64,000 bases of DNA. Origin: Noviherbaspirillum galbum (lineage in GTDB: Bacteria; Pseudomonadota; Gammaproteobacteria; Burkholderiales; Burkholderiaceae_D). The notes below the pieces were generated by a model. That model searched no databases. It saw only the letters and a list, made by a program, of their open reading frames with translations, and was not told where the DNA came from. Location: the NCBI RefSeq assembly GCF_010974945.1, contig NZ_JAAIVB010000012.1, positions 1 through 64,000 of the forward strand. The letters run 5' to 3'. Made by a program: the position numbers and the translations under genes. Of this stretch, positions 42,901-54,297 are shown piece by piece (position 1 is the first letter of the stretch; each line of letters begins with the position of its first letter).

Positions 42901-44753
42901 CGGGCGAGCTTGACGGCGCTTTCCTTGTCCACCGACAGGCAGGAAACGAAGAAGCGCCCGCCGTCCGGCGCGGGAATGGAATGGGTGCGTTCGCGCAGGA
43001 TGCCGACGCCGGCGTTCTGCAGCGCGGGCAGGATGGCGGACAAGGGTGGCACGGCATCGATGGAGTGCAGGCGGATGCTGACCGCTTCGCCGGCGCCGAT
43101 CTCGATGCGCACCCGGACCCGGCTGCGTTGCGCATTGCCGAACAGCATGGACAAGTCGCGGTAGGCGACCTGCGGCGACACCGCATTGATGTACTCGGTC
43201 GGCAGCGCGGGCCGCAAGCGCCGCAGCGCCTGGCGCAGCTCGCCGTCTTCGGTGCCGTCCACCAGGCCGTCGAACGCGTGGTGCCAGCCTTCGAGAACGT
43301 CGAGCAGCGGCACGATCACCTGCCGGTCGAGGTCGAGGGTCATGCCGGCGCCGCTGGCGATCAGGTAGACGCGGGCCAGGGGACCGTCGGCGAGCAGGGT
43401 CTGCACGCGGACGTCGCTGGCGCCGGAAATGTCGCGCAGGGTGCGCGCCAGCTTGTCGGTGGAGTGCGCGCCATAGCGCTCGCGGGGCATGTAGGCGAGC
43501 ACGTTGAGATGCCTGCCGTAGACGTCGCGCCGCGCAAACAGGCGCACGCGGGGCTGCTTGTAGAGGGCGACGACCGAGGCGCAGACATGGGCGAGCCAGG
43601 CCGGATCGGCTTCCAGGACTTCGCTGCGGGGCAGGGTTTCGAGTATCTCGATGAATTTTTCGGCACGGAAGCCTTCGGAACGCACGCCGGCGATGGTGAG
43701 CATCTGGCGGGTGCGCACGCGCACGAACGGCATCTGCTGCAGGCCGCTGGCGCTGGCGGTGCGGGAAAACAGGCCGACGAAGCAGTGCTCGCCGAGGATG
43801 GTTCCGTCGGCCTCGCTGTCGCGCACGCCGATGAAGTCGAGCTGCTGGTCGCGGTGCAGGGTGGACAACGTGTCGGCCTTCACCACCGAGAGGGTTTCCT
43901 TGCGCGCGGCGAGGGTGTCGAAGTCGCCGGGAATACCGGCCAGGCAGGTGCCGTAGACGGGATGGGAGCGGTCGGCCAGCACGCCGAGGGCGCTGCCTGG
44001 CGTGCGCACCAATTCGCGCTGTCCCGCCTGGACCTGGTAGCGGGCATAGCCGAAGAGCTCGAAGCCGCCATGGCGCGCCCATTCGAGGAAGTCGGCGACC
44101 TCCTGCCCGCCGGCTTCGCGCGCGGCGGCGGCGGTGCCCACGTCGGACAGTTTCTGCTTCAGCGCCGCGGCGTCGCGGTGCACAACCGCGGCATCGCTGG
44201 CCGTCAGGCGCATGGCGCTGACCAGGGCATTGAGTTCGTTGTCCGCCAGCTTTTCGCTCAGCAGGCAGAGCACATAGGATTCATGGGAGGCGCCGGCGGA
44301 TGCCTGGCCGTTGCCGTTGCTGTCGATGCTGCCCGCCTTTCCGGCCCGGAGGAGGCTGCCGTCCGGCGCGCGCTCGACCGCGAGCACGGCGTTGAGCACC
44401 GCATGCGACCGGATGCCGGACTTCCGCATGGCGATGATCATGGAGTCGACCAGGAAGGGCATGTCGGGATTCAGGATCAGGAGTGCCGTCGCCATGCCGC
44501 CGCGCCCGTCGGCGGCATTCACCGCCTCGATGCGGCAGCCCTCTTCCGGCCGCCACACGGCCATGCGGGAAAACGCGTTCCACAGGGGGGATGCCAGGGC
44601 GTCGACGCTCAATCCGGCAAGATCTTCCTCTTCCACCGATTGCAGCCAGGCGCGGATCAGGGCCTCGACCCGGGTACGGTCGGCACCGTCGGGCATGGCC
44701 GCGAGCACCTGTTGGAGTGCTGCGGCGCGCAAATCCTGCGAAGTCAAAGTCAT
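39957..44753 (-). CDS. gdhB: NAD-specific glutamate dehydrogenase, large (180 kDa) type
   Basis: Oxidative deamination of glutamate to 2-oxoglutarate and ammonium. The 1598-residue product has the layout of the large NAD-GDH class: a long N-terminal regulatory region with ACT-like parts, the catalytic domain with [20 protein letters not shown] and [15 protein letters not shown] (substrate lysines), the Rossmann part ([19 protein letters not shown]), and a C-terminal helical domain. The ATG at 44753 follows GGAGACCGAA. It lies between astB and astE, which ties glutamate oxidation to arginine breakdown. In Pseudomonas aeruginosa the homologous gdhB is reported as arginine-inducible through ArgR. 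Confidence 0.96.
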   Translation of the reverse strand: [1598 protein letters not shown]

Positions 44754-45129
44754 TTCGGTCTCCATTGGGATACTGGTGGTGTGCGCCGGCCCGCAGCGCG
44801 CGTCTTGCATGGACGCGACATGGTTTTTCAACGGCCGGCAATGCCATGGGCATCCCTGGTGGGGATTGCCCCGGCCGGCGCGGTTGGCGCCGGCGCGCTG
44901 CCCGGCAGGCTGGCAGCGAACTCCATCTTAGGCCGGATGGCACCGATTTTTATTTTCTTAACGCAGAAAGTCCTGAAGCTTATTAAAGAAGATTTCTGCG
45001 ATTGCGCAAGGAAACGATGGAATGCCGCTGGCAGGCTTGCGCCGCATTATCGTGCAGCCAGGGAATATATTGATGAGGTGTTAATGAGCCCTAATGCTTC
45101 CCCGGGGCACAGGATGTCCGTAAGCGGAA
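44754..45129 (-). other. 376-bp AT-rich gap between astB and gdhB
   Basis: The middle (about 44940-45090) is AT-rich. A possible sigma-70 promoter on the minus strand is TTGCGC (45009-45004), 16-bp spacer, TTTAAT (44987-44982). No gene, RNA or ArgR box was confidently recognised. It suggests that gdhB-astE can also be transcribed independently of astCFGDB. Confidence 0.45.
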
Positions 45130-46473
45130 TCAGCACTGGAAGTCGTACAGCGACGGCAGGCCGAGGATGCCGGTCAATTCATCCAGCGCGGCGCAGGTTT
45201 CGACCGCGAGCTGCGGGTCGGCAAGGTCGGCCGGCGCGAGCCGGTCGCGATAATGCTTCTGCACCCAGGGCACCAGCCTGGCGTGCAAGGCCTCGGTCAT
45301 GATCACGCCCTGGTGCATGGCGGCGGCTTCCTGCTCCGTCAAGGCGACGCGCAGGCGCAGGCAGGCGGGACCGCCGCCGTTGCGCATGCTTTGGCGCAGG
45401 TCGAAGGTGAGCAGTTCGTCGATCGGTCCGCCGCTCGCAACCAGCCGGTCGAGATAGCGGTCGACCGCCGCGTTCTCGCGGCATTCCCGGGGTACGAGCA
45501 AAGCCATCCCGCCTTCCGGCCTGGACAGCAGCTGGCTGTTGAAGAGATAGCTGCCGACCGCATCGGCCACCGTCACGTCCGACGCATCGACCCGCACCGC
45601 GACCAGGTCCGCGCCGGTATCGGCCAGGACGCGCCGCAAGCCGTCGAGGCTGGCCGCTTCGTCGGCGAATGCCTGCTGGTGATAGAACAGCACGTTGCCG
45701 TTGCCGACGGCGATCACGTCGTTGTGGAAGACGCCCTGGTCGATGGTGTCAGGATCCTGCTGGATGAAGACGGCGCGGCGCGGGTCGAGCCCGTGCAGCC
45801 GCGCGACTGCCTCGCTGGCTTCGCGCGTCTGGCGCGCCGGGAAGCGCCTCGGCGATGGCGCGTCGGGCTGGAATTCGACCCTGCCGTAGACGAACATTTC
45901 CACGCCCGGAGCGCCGTGATCGGCGCACAGGCGGGTGTGGTTGGCCGCGCCTTCGTCGCCGAACGCGGGAGTCGGCGGCAAGGCGTCATGCACCGCGAAG
46001 TGTCGCTCGTCATGGAAGATCGCCCGCAGCGCGCGCGCCGTCTGGACATGCTCGTACGAGCGGTGCAGCTTGTTGTTGAGGTTGGCGGGCGTGAAATGGG
46101 CACGGCCGTCCGCGGTGTCCGGAGATGGGCTGACCGTCGCGGCGTTCGCGGTCCACATCGGCGACGCCGAGTAGGCCGCCGCGAGAATCACGGGAGAGGT
46201 TTTAGCGGCGCTGGAGATAACCTGCGCATCGCTGCCGGTGAAGCCGAGGCTGCGCAGCAACGCGAAGTTCGGCCGCGCGTGGGGCGGCAGCAATGCCTGG
46301 CCGAATCCGCGCGCCGCCAGCGCGCGCATCTTTGCCAGGCCCTGCAGCGCCGCTTCGCGCGGATTGGACTCGCTCTTGACGTTGCTGAACGAGGCGACGT
46401 TGCCGAAGGAAAGTCCCGCGTAGTTGTGCGACGGGCCGACGAGGCCATCGAAGTTGTATTCGCGTGCGGTCAT
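45130..46473 (-). CDS. astB: N-succinylarginine dihydrolase
   Basis: Second step of the pathway: succinylarginine to succinylornithine, CO2 and two ammonia. The 447-residue product equals the E. coli enzyme in length. Start [20 protein letters not shown]; other motifs are [39 protein letters not shown] and [18 protein letters not shown] with the active-site cysteine near the end. It starts 29 bp after astD. Further in-frame sequence upstream lies inside astD and was rejected. Confidence 0.96.
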   Translation of the reverse strand: MTAREYNFDGLVGPSHNYAGLSFGNVASFSNVKSESNPREAALQGLAKMRALAARGFGQALLPPHARPNFALLRSLGFTGSDAQVISSAAKTSPVILAAAYSASPMWTANAATVSPSPDTADGRAHFTPANLNNKLHRSYEHVQTARALRAIFHDERHFAVHDALPPTPAFGDEGAANHTRLCADHGAPGVEMFVYGRVEFQPDAPSPRRFPARQTREASEAVARLHGLDPRRAVFIQQDPDTIDQGVFHNDVIAVGNGNVLFYHQQAFADEAASLDGLRRVLADTGADLVAVRVDASDVTVADAVGSYLFNSQLLSRPEGGMALLVPRECRENAAVDRYLDRLVASGGPIDELLTFDLRQSMRNGGGPACLRLRVALTEQEAAAMHQGVIMTEALHARLVPWVQKHYRDRLAPADLADPQLAVETCAALDELTGILGLPSLYDFQC

Positions 46474-46502
46474 GCGGGTCCTTTGCGATGCGGTTCGGGA
46501 AT

Positions 46503-49002
<2,500 letters not shown>

Positions 49003-49026
49003 GGCTGGCTTCCCCCTTTCCTCGGA

Positions 49027-50076
49027 CTACAGTTTGACGCACAGCACGTCGTCGCCGTCGCCCACGGCGAGCAGCCGCCGCACGTCCGGCGGCAGCACCA
49101 CGCCATCCGAGAGCTCGGACGGCGCGCAATCGGCGATCGTAGCGCGGAAGCAGCCTTCCCCGGCCGCCGCGACGAGGTAGCTGCCCTCCATCTCGTCGTT
49201 GCCCTCGTCCTGCTGCACGCTGTTCACGGTGCGCGTCATGCCGGCGTGGAAGGAGCGCAGCGCATGCTTGTGAGCGCGCAGGATGGGTCCGCCGTCGAAG
49301 ATGTCGATGTATTCGTCGGGTTCGAAGCCTTCGTCGGACAGGATGCGGAAGGGCAGCTTGCCCTCGGCATGCACCTGCCCCATCGCCGCCTGCGCCTCTC
49401 CGGGCAGCAGCGGGACGTAGACCGGGTAATGCGGCATGAGCTCGACGATCAGCGTGCGGTTGCGCGCGCCCTCGATGAGGCGCTCGGCCGCCAGGAAATC
49501 CATCTGGAAAAACTTCCGCCCGAGCGCTTCCCAGAAGGGCGAGCGGCCCGCGGCATCCGTCATGCCCGACATCGAGGCGAAGAACTTGTCGCCGAAGCGG
49601 TGCGGCGCGATGGCGGCGAACAGCAGCCGGGCCCGCGACAGCAAGGCGGCTTCCACGCCCGCACCCTCGCGGCTGCGCAGGTAGAAGCCCGACAGCTGCG
49701 AATGGCTGGTGAGGTCGGAGCAGAGCGTGAGCGCATGCACGTTGTGGCTGATGTTGAGGTCACGCGAGACCTGGTGCAGCACGTCGTTGCGGAAGGCGAA
49801 GAAGGTGCCGCTGGCGCCGGCGGTGGCGGCAATCGCGGCGGTGCCTGCGATGCGCCGGCGCGATGGGTCGCTTGGATCGGCGGCTTCCATGAGGAAGAAA
49901 TACATTTCCTCGCCGGGAACGTCGGGATGCGCGGCAAACGACGCCACCGAGCGCTCCACCGCCCGCTCGATGGCCGCCCTGCTGCGCGGCAGGGTGTGCA
50001 CGCCGGGCGTGGCGGCCAGGGCGAGCTCTTCCAGGCCGGCGATGTCGCTTTCCTCGACGGGCCGCACGACGAACAT
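49027..50076 (-). CDS. aruF: Arginine N-succinyltransferase, alpha subunit (AruF type)
   Basis: Paralogue and partner of the neighbouring AruG subunit. The 349-residue product starts MFVVRPVEESDIAGLEELAL and shares FRNDVLHQVSRDLNISHNVH, FYLRSREGAGVEAALLSRAR, GRSPFWEALGRKFFQMDFL and EYIDIFDGGPILRAH. In Pseudomonas the heteromer also acts on ornithine. It lies 31 bp after astC and 24 bp before aruG. Confidence 0.95.
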   Translation of the reverse strand: MFVVRPVEESDIAGLEELALAATPGVHTLPRSRAAIERAVERSVASFAAHPDVPGEEMYFFLMEAADPSDPSRRRIAGTAAIAATAGASGTFFAFRNDVLHQVSRDLNISHNVHALTLCSDLTSHSQLSGFYLRSREGAGVEAALLSRARLLFAAIAPHRFGDKFFASMSGMTDAAGRSPFWEALGRKFFQMDFLAAERLIEGARNRTLIVELMPHYPVYVPLLPGEAQAAMGQVHAEGKLPFRILSDEGFEPDEYIDIFDGGPILRAHKHALRSFHAGMTRTVNSVQQDEGNDEMEGSYLVAAAGEGCFRATIADCAPSELSDGVVLPPDVRRLLAVGDGDDVLCVKL

Positions 50077-50107
50077 GCTCGCTCCCCCTTTCCTCGTTGC
50101 CGCCGGT

Positions 50108-51364
50108 CTAGCGCGCGGCCTGGAAGGCGTCGACCGCCAGCCGCAGGCGGCGCACGCCTTCGTCGATCTGTTCGTCGGAGATGACCAGTGCCGGCAGCAG
50201 GCGGATCACGTCCGGGCCGGCGATCAGCAGCATCAGGCCGAGCGCCTCGGCATGCTTCGTGATGTCCTTGGCCTTGCCCTTGAAGGCATCGGTGAGAACA
50301 ATGCCCAGCATCAGGCCGCTGCCGCGCACGTGCGAGAAGATCGCCGGATAATCCGCGACGACGGCATTCAGGCCCGCGACCAGCCGCGCGGCGGCGGCAC
50401 TCACCCGCGCCAGGAAGGCCGGCGTGTTGATGGTCTGCACGACCGACAGGGCCACCGCGCAGGCCAGCGGATTGCCGCCATAGGTGGTGCCGTGCGCGCC
50501 GACGCTGAATGCCTTTGCGATCTCGTCGGTGGTCAGCATCGCTCCGATCGGATAGCCGTTGCCGAGCGCCTTGGCCACGGTCAGGATGTCGGGCGTGACG
50601 CCGTATCCCATGTAGGCGAACAGCTTGCCGGTGCGGCCCATCCCGCATTGCACTTCATCGAAGATCAGCAGCGCGCCGGTCTGGTCGCAGAGCTCGCGCA
50701 GGGCTTGCAGGTATTCGGGAGTCGCCGGCATCACGCCGCCCTCCCCCTGCACCGGCTCGACCACCACCGCGCACACGTCGTCGGTGATGGCGGCGCGGGC
50801 GGCAGCGATGTCATTGAAGGCGATGTGATCGATTTCCGGTGGCAGCGGCTCGAAGCCCTCGGTGTACTTGGACTGTCCGCCCACCGAGACCGTGAACAGC
50901 GTGCGGCCGTGGAAGGAATTGAAGCAGGAGACGATGCGCGACTTGTGCGGGCCATGCTTGCCGTGCGCATGCTTGCGGGCCAGCTTGAATGCGGCTTCGT
51001 TGGCTTCGGCGCCGGAATTGCAGAAGAAGGCGCGGTCCGCGAAAGTGGCCCCAGTGAGGGCGAGGGCCAGCTTCAGCACCGGTTCGTTGGTGTAGGTATT
51101 GCCGACATGCCACAGGGTCGCGGCCTGCTTCTGCAAGGCTTCCAGCACGATGGGACTGCAGTGCCCCAGGCCGGTGACGGCGATGCCGCCGGTCAGGTCA
51201 AGGTATTGCTTGCCCTGCTGGTCCCACAGGTCGAGGCCGGAAGCCCGCACCGGCACCATCTCGCTCGGCGCGTAGGTGGGAACCATCACTTCGTCGAAGG
51301 TCTTGCGGGTGACCTGGGGTGCCGCGGTGCTGCTGTCCTGCTGTAGTCGCTCGATTGCGTTCAT
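50108..51364 (-). CDS. astC: Succinylornithine/acetylornithine aminotransferase
   Basis: Third step: succinylornithine plus 2-oxoglutarate to succinylglutamate semialdehyde plus glutamate. The 418-residue class III enzyme shows LDLTGGIAVTGLGHCSPIV, NSGAEANEAAFKLARK, FHGRTLFTVSVGGQ, LIFDEVQCGMGRTG and the pyridoxal-phosphate lysine in LTVAKALGNGYPIGAM. Neighbours favour the catabolic AstC role over biosynthetic ArgD. The ATG at 51364 follows GGAG; the ATG four codons earlier has no such site. It is the first gene of the ast run. Confidence 0.93.
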   Translation of the reverse strand: MNAIERLQQDSSTAAPQVTRKTFDEVMVPTYAPSEMVPVRASGLDLWDQQGKQYLDLTGGIAVTGLGHCSPIVLEALQKQAATLWHVGNTYTNEPVLKLALALTGATFADRAFFCNSGAEANEAAFKLARKHAHGKHGPHKSRIVSCFNSFHGRTLFTVSVGGQSKYTEGFEPLPPEIDHIAFNDIAAARAAITDDVCAVVVEPVQGEGGVMPATPEYLQALRELCDQTGALLIFDEVQCGMGRTGKLFAYMGYGVTPDILTVAKALGNGYPIGAMLTTDEIAKAFSVGAHGTTYGGNPLACAVALSVVQTINTPAFLARVSAAAARLVAGLNAVVADYPAIFSHVRGSGLMLGIVLTDAFKGKAKDITKHAEALGLMLLIAGPDVIRLLPALVISDEQIDEGVRRLRLAVDAFQAAR

Positions 51365-51393
51365 GCCGTGCTCCATGATTCGGGAATGTTCAG

Positions 51394-51399
51394 ATTATA
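51394..51399 (-). promoter_or_regulatory. Possible -10 element of the ast operon
   Basis: TATAAT on the minus strand, 29 bp before the astC ATG, in a 153-bp gap after the lysine-type aldehyde dehydrogenase gene. No convincing -35 is seen at the right distance, which would fit an activator-dependent promoter. Confidence 0.4.
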
Positions 51400-51517
51400 G
51401 GGAAGTCGGACGCCGAACTCTTTTGAAAGTGCGATGACGGCTTCGCGAAAATCAAATGCTGGCCGTTCGGCAACAACTTTCGTCAGCCTTCTCCCGGCAG
51501 GAACGCGCTGCCCGGGT

Positions 51518-53032
51518 TCAGGCATCGAAGCTGATCCCCTGCGCCAGCGGCAGGGCCCGGCTGTAGTTGATGGTGTTCGTCGCCCGGCGCATGTAGGCCT
51601 TCCAGGCATCCGAGCCCGATTCGCGGCCGCCCCCGGTTTCCTTCTCGCCGCCGAAGGCGCCGCCGATCTCCGCGCCGCTCGGGCCGATGTTGACGTTGGC
51701 GATGCCGCAGTCGCTGCCGCTGGAGGCGAGGAAGGCCTCGGCCTCGCGCAGGTCGTTGGTGAAGATGCTGGACGACAAGCCTTGCGGCACCGCGTTGTTC
51801 CAGGCGATCGCCTCGGACAGCTCGCGGTAGCGCACGATGTAGAGGATGGGCGCGAAGGTTTCCTGGTGCATGATCCCGCTCTGGGCAGGCATTTCCGCCA
51901 GCGCCGGCCGGACGTAGAAGCCGTCGCCGCATCCCGGGACGCTGACGCGCTCGCCGCCCGTGACCTCCCCGCCCTGCCCGCGGGCGGCCGACAATGCCGC
52001 CTGCATGCCGGCGAAGGCGGCGGCGTCGACCAGCGGGCCGACCAGCGTGCCCGCCTCGAGCGGATTGCCGACCGGGAGGGAAGCGAAAGCCTTCTTCAGG
52101 CGCGGCACGAGCTGTTCGTGCACGCTCTCGTGCACGAACAGCCGGCGCAGGGTGGTACAGCGCTGGCCGGCGGTGCCCGCGGCGGAAAACACGATCGCGC
52201 GCGTCGCGAGTTCGAGGTCGGCGCTGGGCGCGACGATCATCGCGTTGTTGCCGCCCAGCTCGAGGATGCTGCGCGCGAGGCGGGACGCGCAGCGCTGCGC
52301 CACGGCCTTGCCCATGCGGGTGCTGCCCGTGGCGCTGACCAGCGGCACGCGCGGATCGTCGACCAGCGCCTGTCCCGCCTCGCGTCCGCCGATGACCAGC
52401 TCCGACAGGCCGTCAGGCGCATCGTTGCCGAAGCGGCGCATGGCGCGCTCGAACAGGGCCTGGGTCGCGATCGCGGTGAGCGGTGTTTTTTCGGAGGGCT
52501 TCCAGACAACGCTGTTGCCGCAGACGAAGGCAAGCGCGGCATTCCAGGACCATACCGCCACCGGGAAATTGAAGGCGGAGATCACGCCGACCACGCCCAG
52601 CGGATGCCAGGTCTCCATCATCCTGTGGCCGGGCCGCTCGGAGGCGATGGTGAGGCCGTAGAGCTGCCGCGACAGGCCGACCGCGAAGTCGCAGATGTCG
52701 ATCATCTCCTGCACTTCGCCGAGTCCTTCCTGCAGGATCTTGCCGGCCTCCATCGTGACCAGGCGGCCGAGTTCCTCCTTGTGCGCGCGCAGTTCGTCGC
52801 CGAAAAGCCGCACCAGCTCGCCGCGGCGCGGCGCGGGCACCATGCGCCATGCCTCGAAGGCGGCCTGGGCGCGGGCGATCTTTTGCTCCGTGGCCGCGGC
52901 GGAATCGGCGCGCAGCCGCGCCATGACGGCGCCGTCGATGGGAGACACCGCCTGCAGGTCGCCGCCTTCATGGCGGGCGAGGTCCACGCCCAGCGCATCG
53001 AGCAAGCTTGCCAGGTTCATTCCGGTTTGCAT
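51518..53032 (-). CDS. amaB: ALDH7-family aldehyde dehydrogenase, probable L-2-aminoadipate semialdehyde (piperideine-6-carboxylate) dehydrogenase
   Basis: Probably oxidises 2-aminoadipate 6-semialdehyde from lysine to 2-aminoadipate. The 504-residue product is antiquitin-like: MMETWHPLGVVGVISAFNFP, LELGGNNAMIVAPSADLELA (catalytic Glu), SAAGTAGQRCTTLRRLFVHE (catalytic Cys), and the C-terminal signature TNTINYSRALPLAQGISFD. The start is preceded by GGAGG. It begins 25 bp after the putative lysine dehydrogenase gene, which supports the lysine assignment. The substrate is inferred. Confidence 0.9.
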   Translation of the reverse strand: MQTGMNLASLLDALGVDLARHEGGDLQAVSPIDGAVMARLRADSAAATEQKIARAQAAFEAWRMVPAPRRGELVRLFGDELRAHKEELGRLVTMEAGKILQEGLGEVQEMIDICDFAVGLSRQLYGLTIASERPGHRMMETWHPLGVVGVISAFNFPVAVWSWNAALAFVCGNSVVWKPSEKTPLTAIATQALFERAMRRFGNDAPDGLSELVIGGREAGQALVDDPRVPLVSATGSTRMGKAVAQRCASRLARSILELGGNNAMIVAPSADLELATRAIVFSAAGTAGQRCTTLRRLFVHESVHEQLVPRLKKAFASLPVGNPLEAGTLVGPLVDAAAFAGMQAALSAARGQGGEVTGGERVSVPGCGDGFYVRPALAEMPAQSGIMHQETFAPILYIVRYRELSEAIAWNNAVPQGLSSSIFTNDLREAEAFLASSGSDCGIANVNIGPSGAEIGGAFGGEKETGGGRESGSDAWKAYMRRATNTINYSRALPLAQGISFDA

Positions 53033-53057
53033 CGTCTTCCTCCTTGCTGATTCTTGC

Positions 53058-54149
53058 TCATGCCGCGTAGTAGCGGCCGAACCGGTTGTCCAGGAAATCC
53101 TCCAGGCGGGCCTGTTCCTGACGGATCAAGCCGGCCTGCGGCAACTTGCCCTGCATCACCAGGTCTACCATCGTGCAGATGCCGGCGGCAGTGGTGAGCT
53201 GTATGGCGGAGAGCAGTTCGCCGTTGACCTTCTGGCTGTAGATCTTCCTGGCATAGGTTTCCTGTTCGAGCCGCCCTTCCCGGATGCCGCAGACGCTGGC
53301 AAAGACCAGCACCACGTCCTGCTTCGTGATGGGGATCGACGATTCCAGGACTTCCTTCAGGATCGGACGCCGGTCCGGCAAGCCGAGCCGCAGGTCGCGC
53401 ACCAGCACCTTGATGATATCCCGGTGCCCCGGGTAGCGCACCGTCTTGTAGTTGAGGTTTTGCACCTTGCCCTCGAAGCTGTCGCAAAGGGTGCCCAGGC
53501 CGCCCGAGGTGTTGAAGGCTTCGTAGTCGATGCCGTCGAGGGAGAAGCGCTCCACCTCCTCAAGCGGCGAGACCTCGCGCAGCTGGCCGTCGACGATCGC
53601 CTCGCAGGCATTGCAGTACTCGTTGATCAGGCCGTCGGTGCTCCAGGTCAGGTTGTATTTCAGGGCATTGCTCGGGAAGGTGGGCAAGGCGCCCACGCGC
53701 ATGGTGACGTCGCGCAGGCTGTCGAAACGCGAGGCGAGGTCGCTGGCGACGATGGAAATGAAGCCCGGCGCGAGGCCGCACTGGGGAACGAAGGCCGTCC
53801 TGGCGCCGTCGGCGAGCTGCTTGACGACGCGGGTGCTTTCCACGTCCTCGGTCAGGTCGAAATAATGCGCGCCGGCCTTCTTCGCGGCGGTGGCGATCAC
53901 CGGCGTCAGGAAATAGGGACAGGCGGACAGGGCGAGGTCATGGCCATCGATGAGGCGCGTCACCGACACCGGGTCGGCAATGTCCGCCTCGATGGCGGTG
54001 ACGTCCGGAAACTCCATGCGGCGGATGTGTGCCAGGCGTTGCGGATCGCAGTCCGCCACGGTGATCCGGTAATCGCCCGAGTGGGAGAGAAGGTTCAGGA
54101 TGGCGTCGCCGATCTTGCCGGCGCCGAGGAGGATCAGTCTGCTTGTCAT
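53058..54149 (-). CDS. Saccharopine dehydrogenase-family protein, probable lysine 6-dehydrogenase
   Basis: NAD(P)-dependent enzyme of the saccharopine dehydrogenase/lysine dehydrogenase fold. Rossmann motif LILLGAGKIGDAIL at the N-terminus; further LALSACPYFLTPVIATAAKK, HYFDLTEDVESTRVV, PQCGLAPGFISIVASDLA and LKYNLTWSTDGLINEYCNAC. The 363-residue length fits lysine 6-dehydrogenase better than bifunctional LKR/SDH. With the aldehyde dehydrogenase it would give lysine to piperideine-6-carboxylate to 2-aminoadipate. Saccharopine cleavage is the alternative. The start at 54149 follows AGAGAGGCC. Confidence 0.85.
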   Translation of the reverse strand: MTSRLILLGAGKIGDAILNLLSHSGDYRITVADCDPQRLAHIRRMEFPDVTAIEADIADPVSVTRLIDGHDLALSACPYFLTPVIATAAKKAGAHYFDLTEDVESTRVVKQLADGARTAFVPQCGLAPGFISIVASDLASRFDSLRDVTMRVGALPTFPSNALKYNLTWSTDGLINEYCNACEAIVDGQLREVSPLEEVERFSLDGIDYEAFNTSGGLGTLCDSFEGKVQNLNYKTVRYPGHRDIIKVLVRDLRLGLPDRRPILKEVLESSIPITKQDVVLVFASVCGIREGRLEQETYARKIYSQKVNGELLSAIQLTTAAGICTMVDLVMQGKLPQAGLIRQEQARLEDFLDNRFGRYYAA

Positions 54150-54297
54150 TGTGGCCTCTCTGTGGATGTCCTGGCGATGTGGTTGCATCGACACCAACCA
54201 CTTTACGGGTGAGCGATGTCAGAAAATAGCGACCAAGGCGTTGTCACATCGTCGGCTTTCGAGACAAAATGACGACACGTTCATACAAATCGATCAC

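Noticed and set aside
42360-45302. Plus-strand 980-codon frame opposite gdhB and astB upstream region
   Set aside because: Shadow of gdhB; gdhB has clear catalytic motifs on the other strand.
51361-51609. Short minus-strand frame upstream of astC (82 codons)
   Set aside because: It starts inside the aldehyde dehydrogenase gene, has no ribosome-binding site and covers the probable astC promoter.
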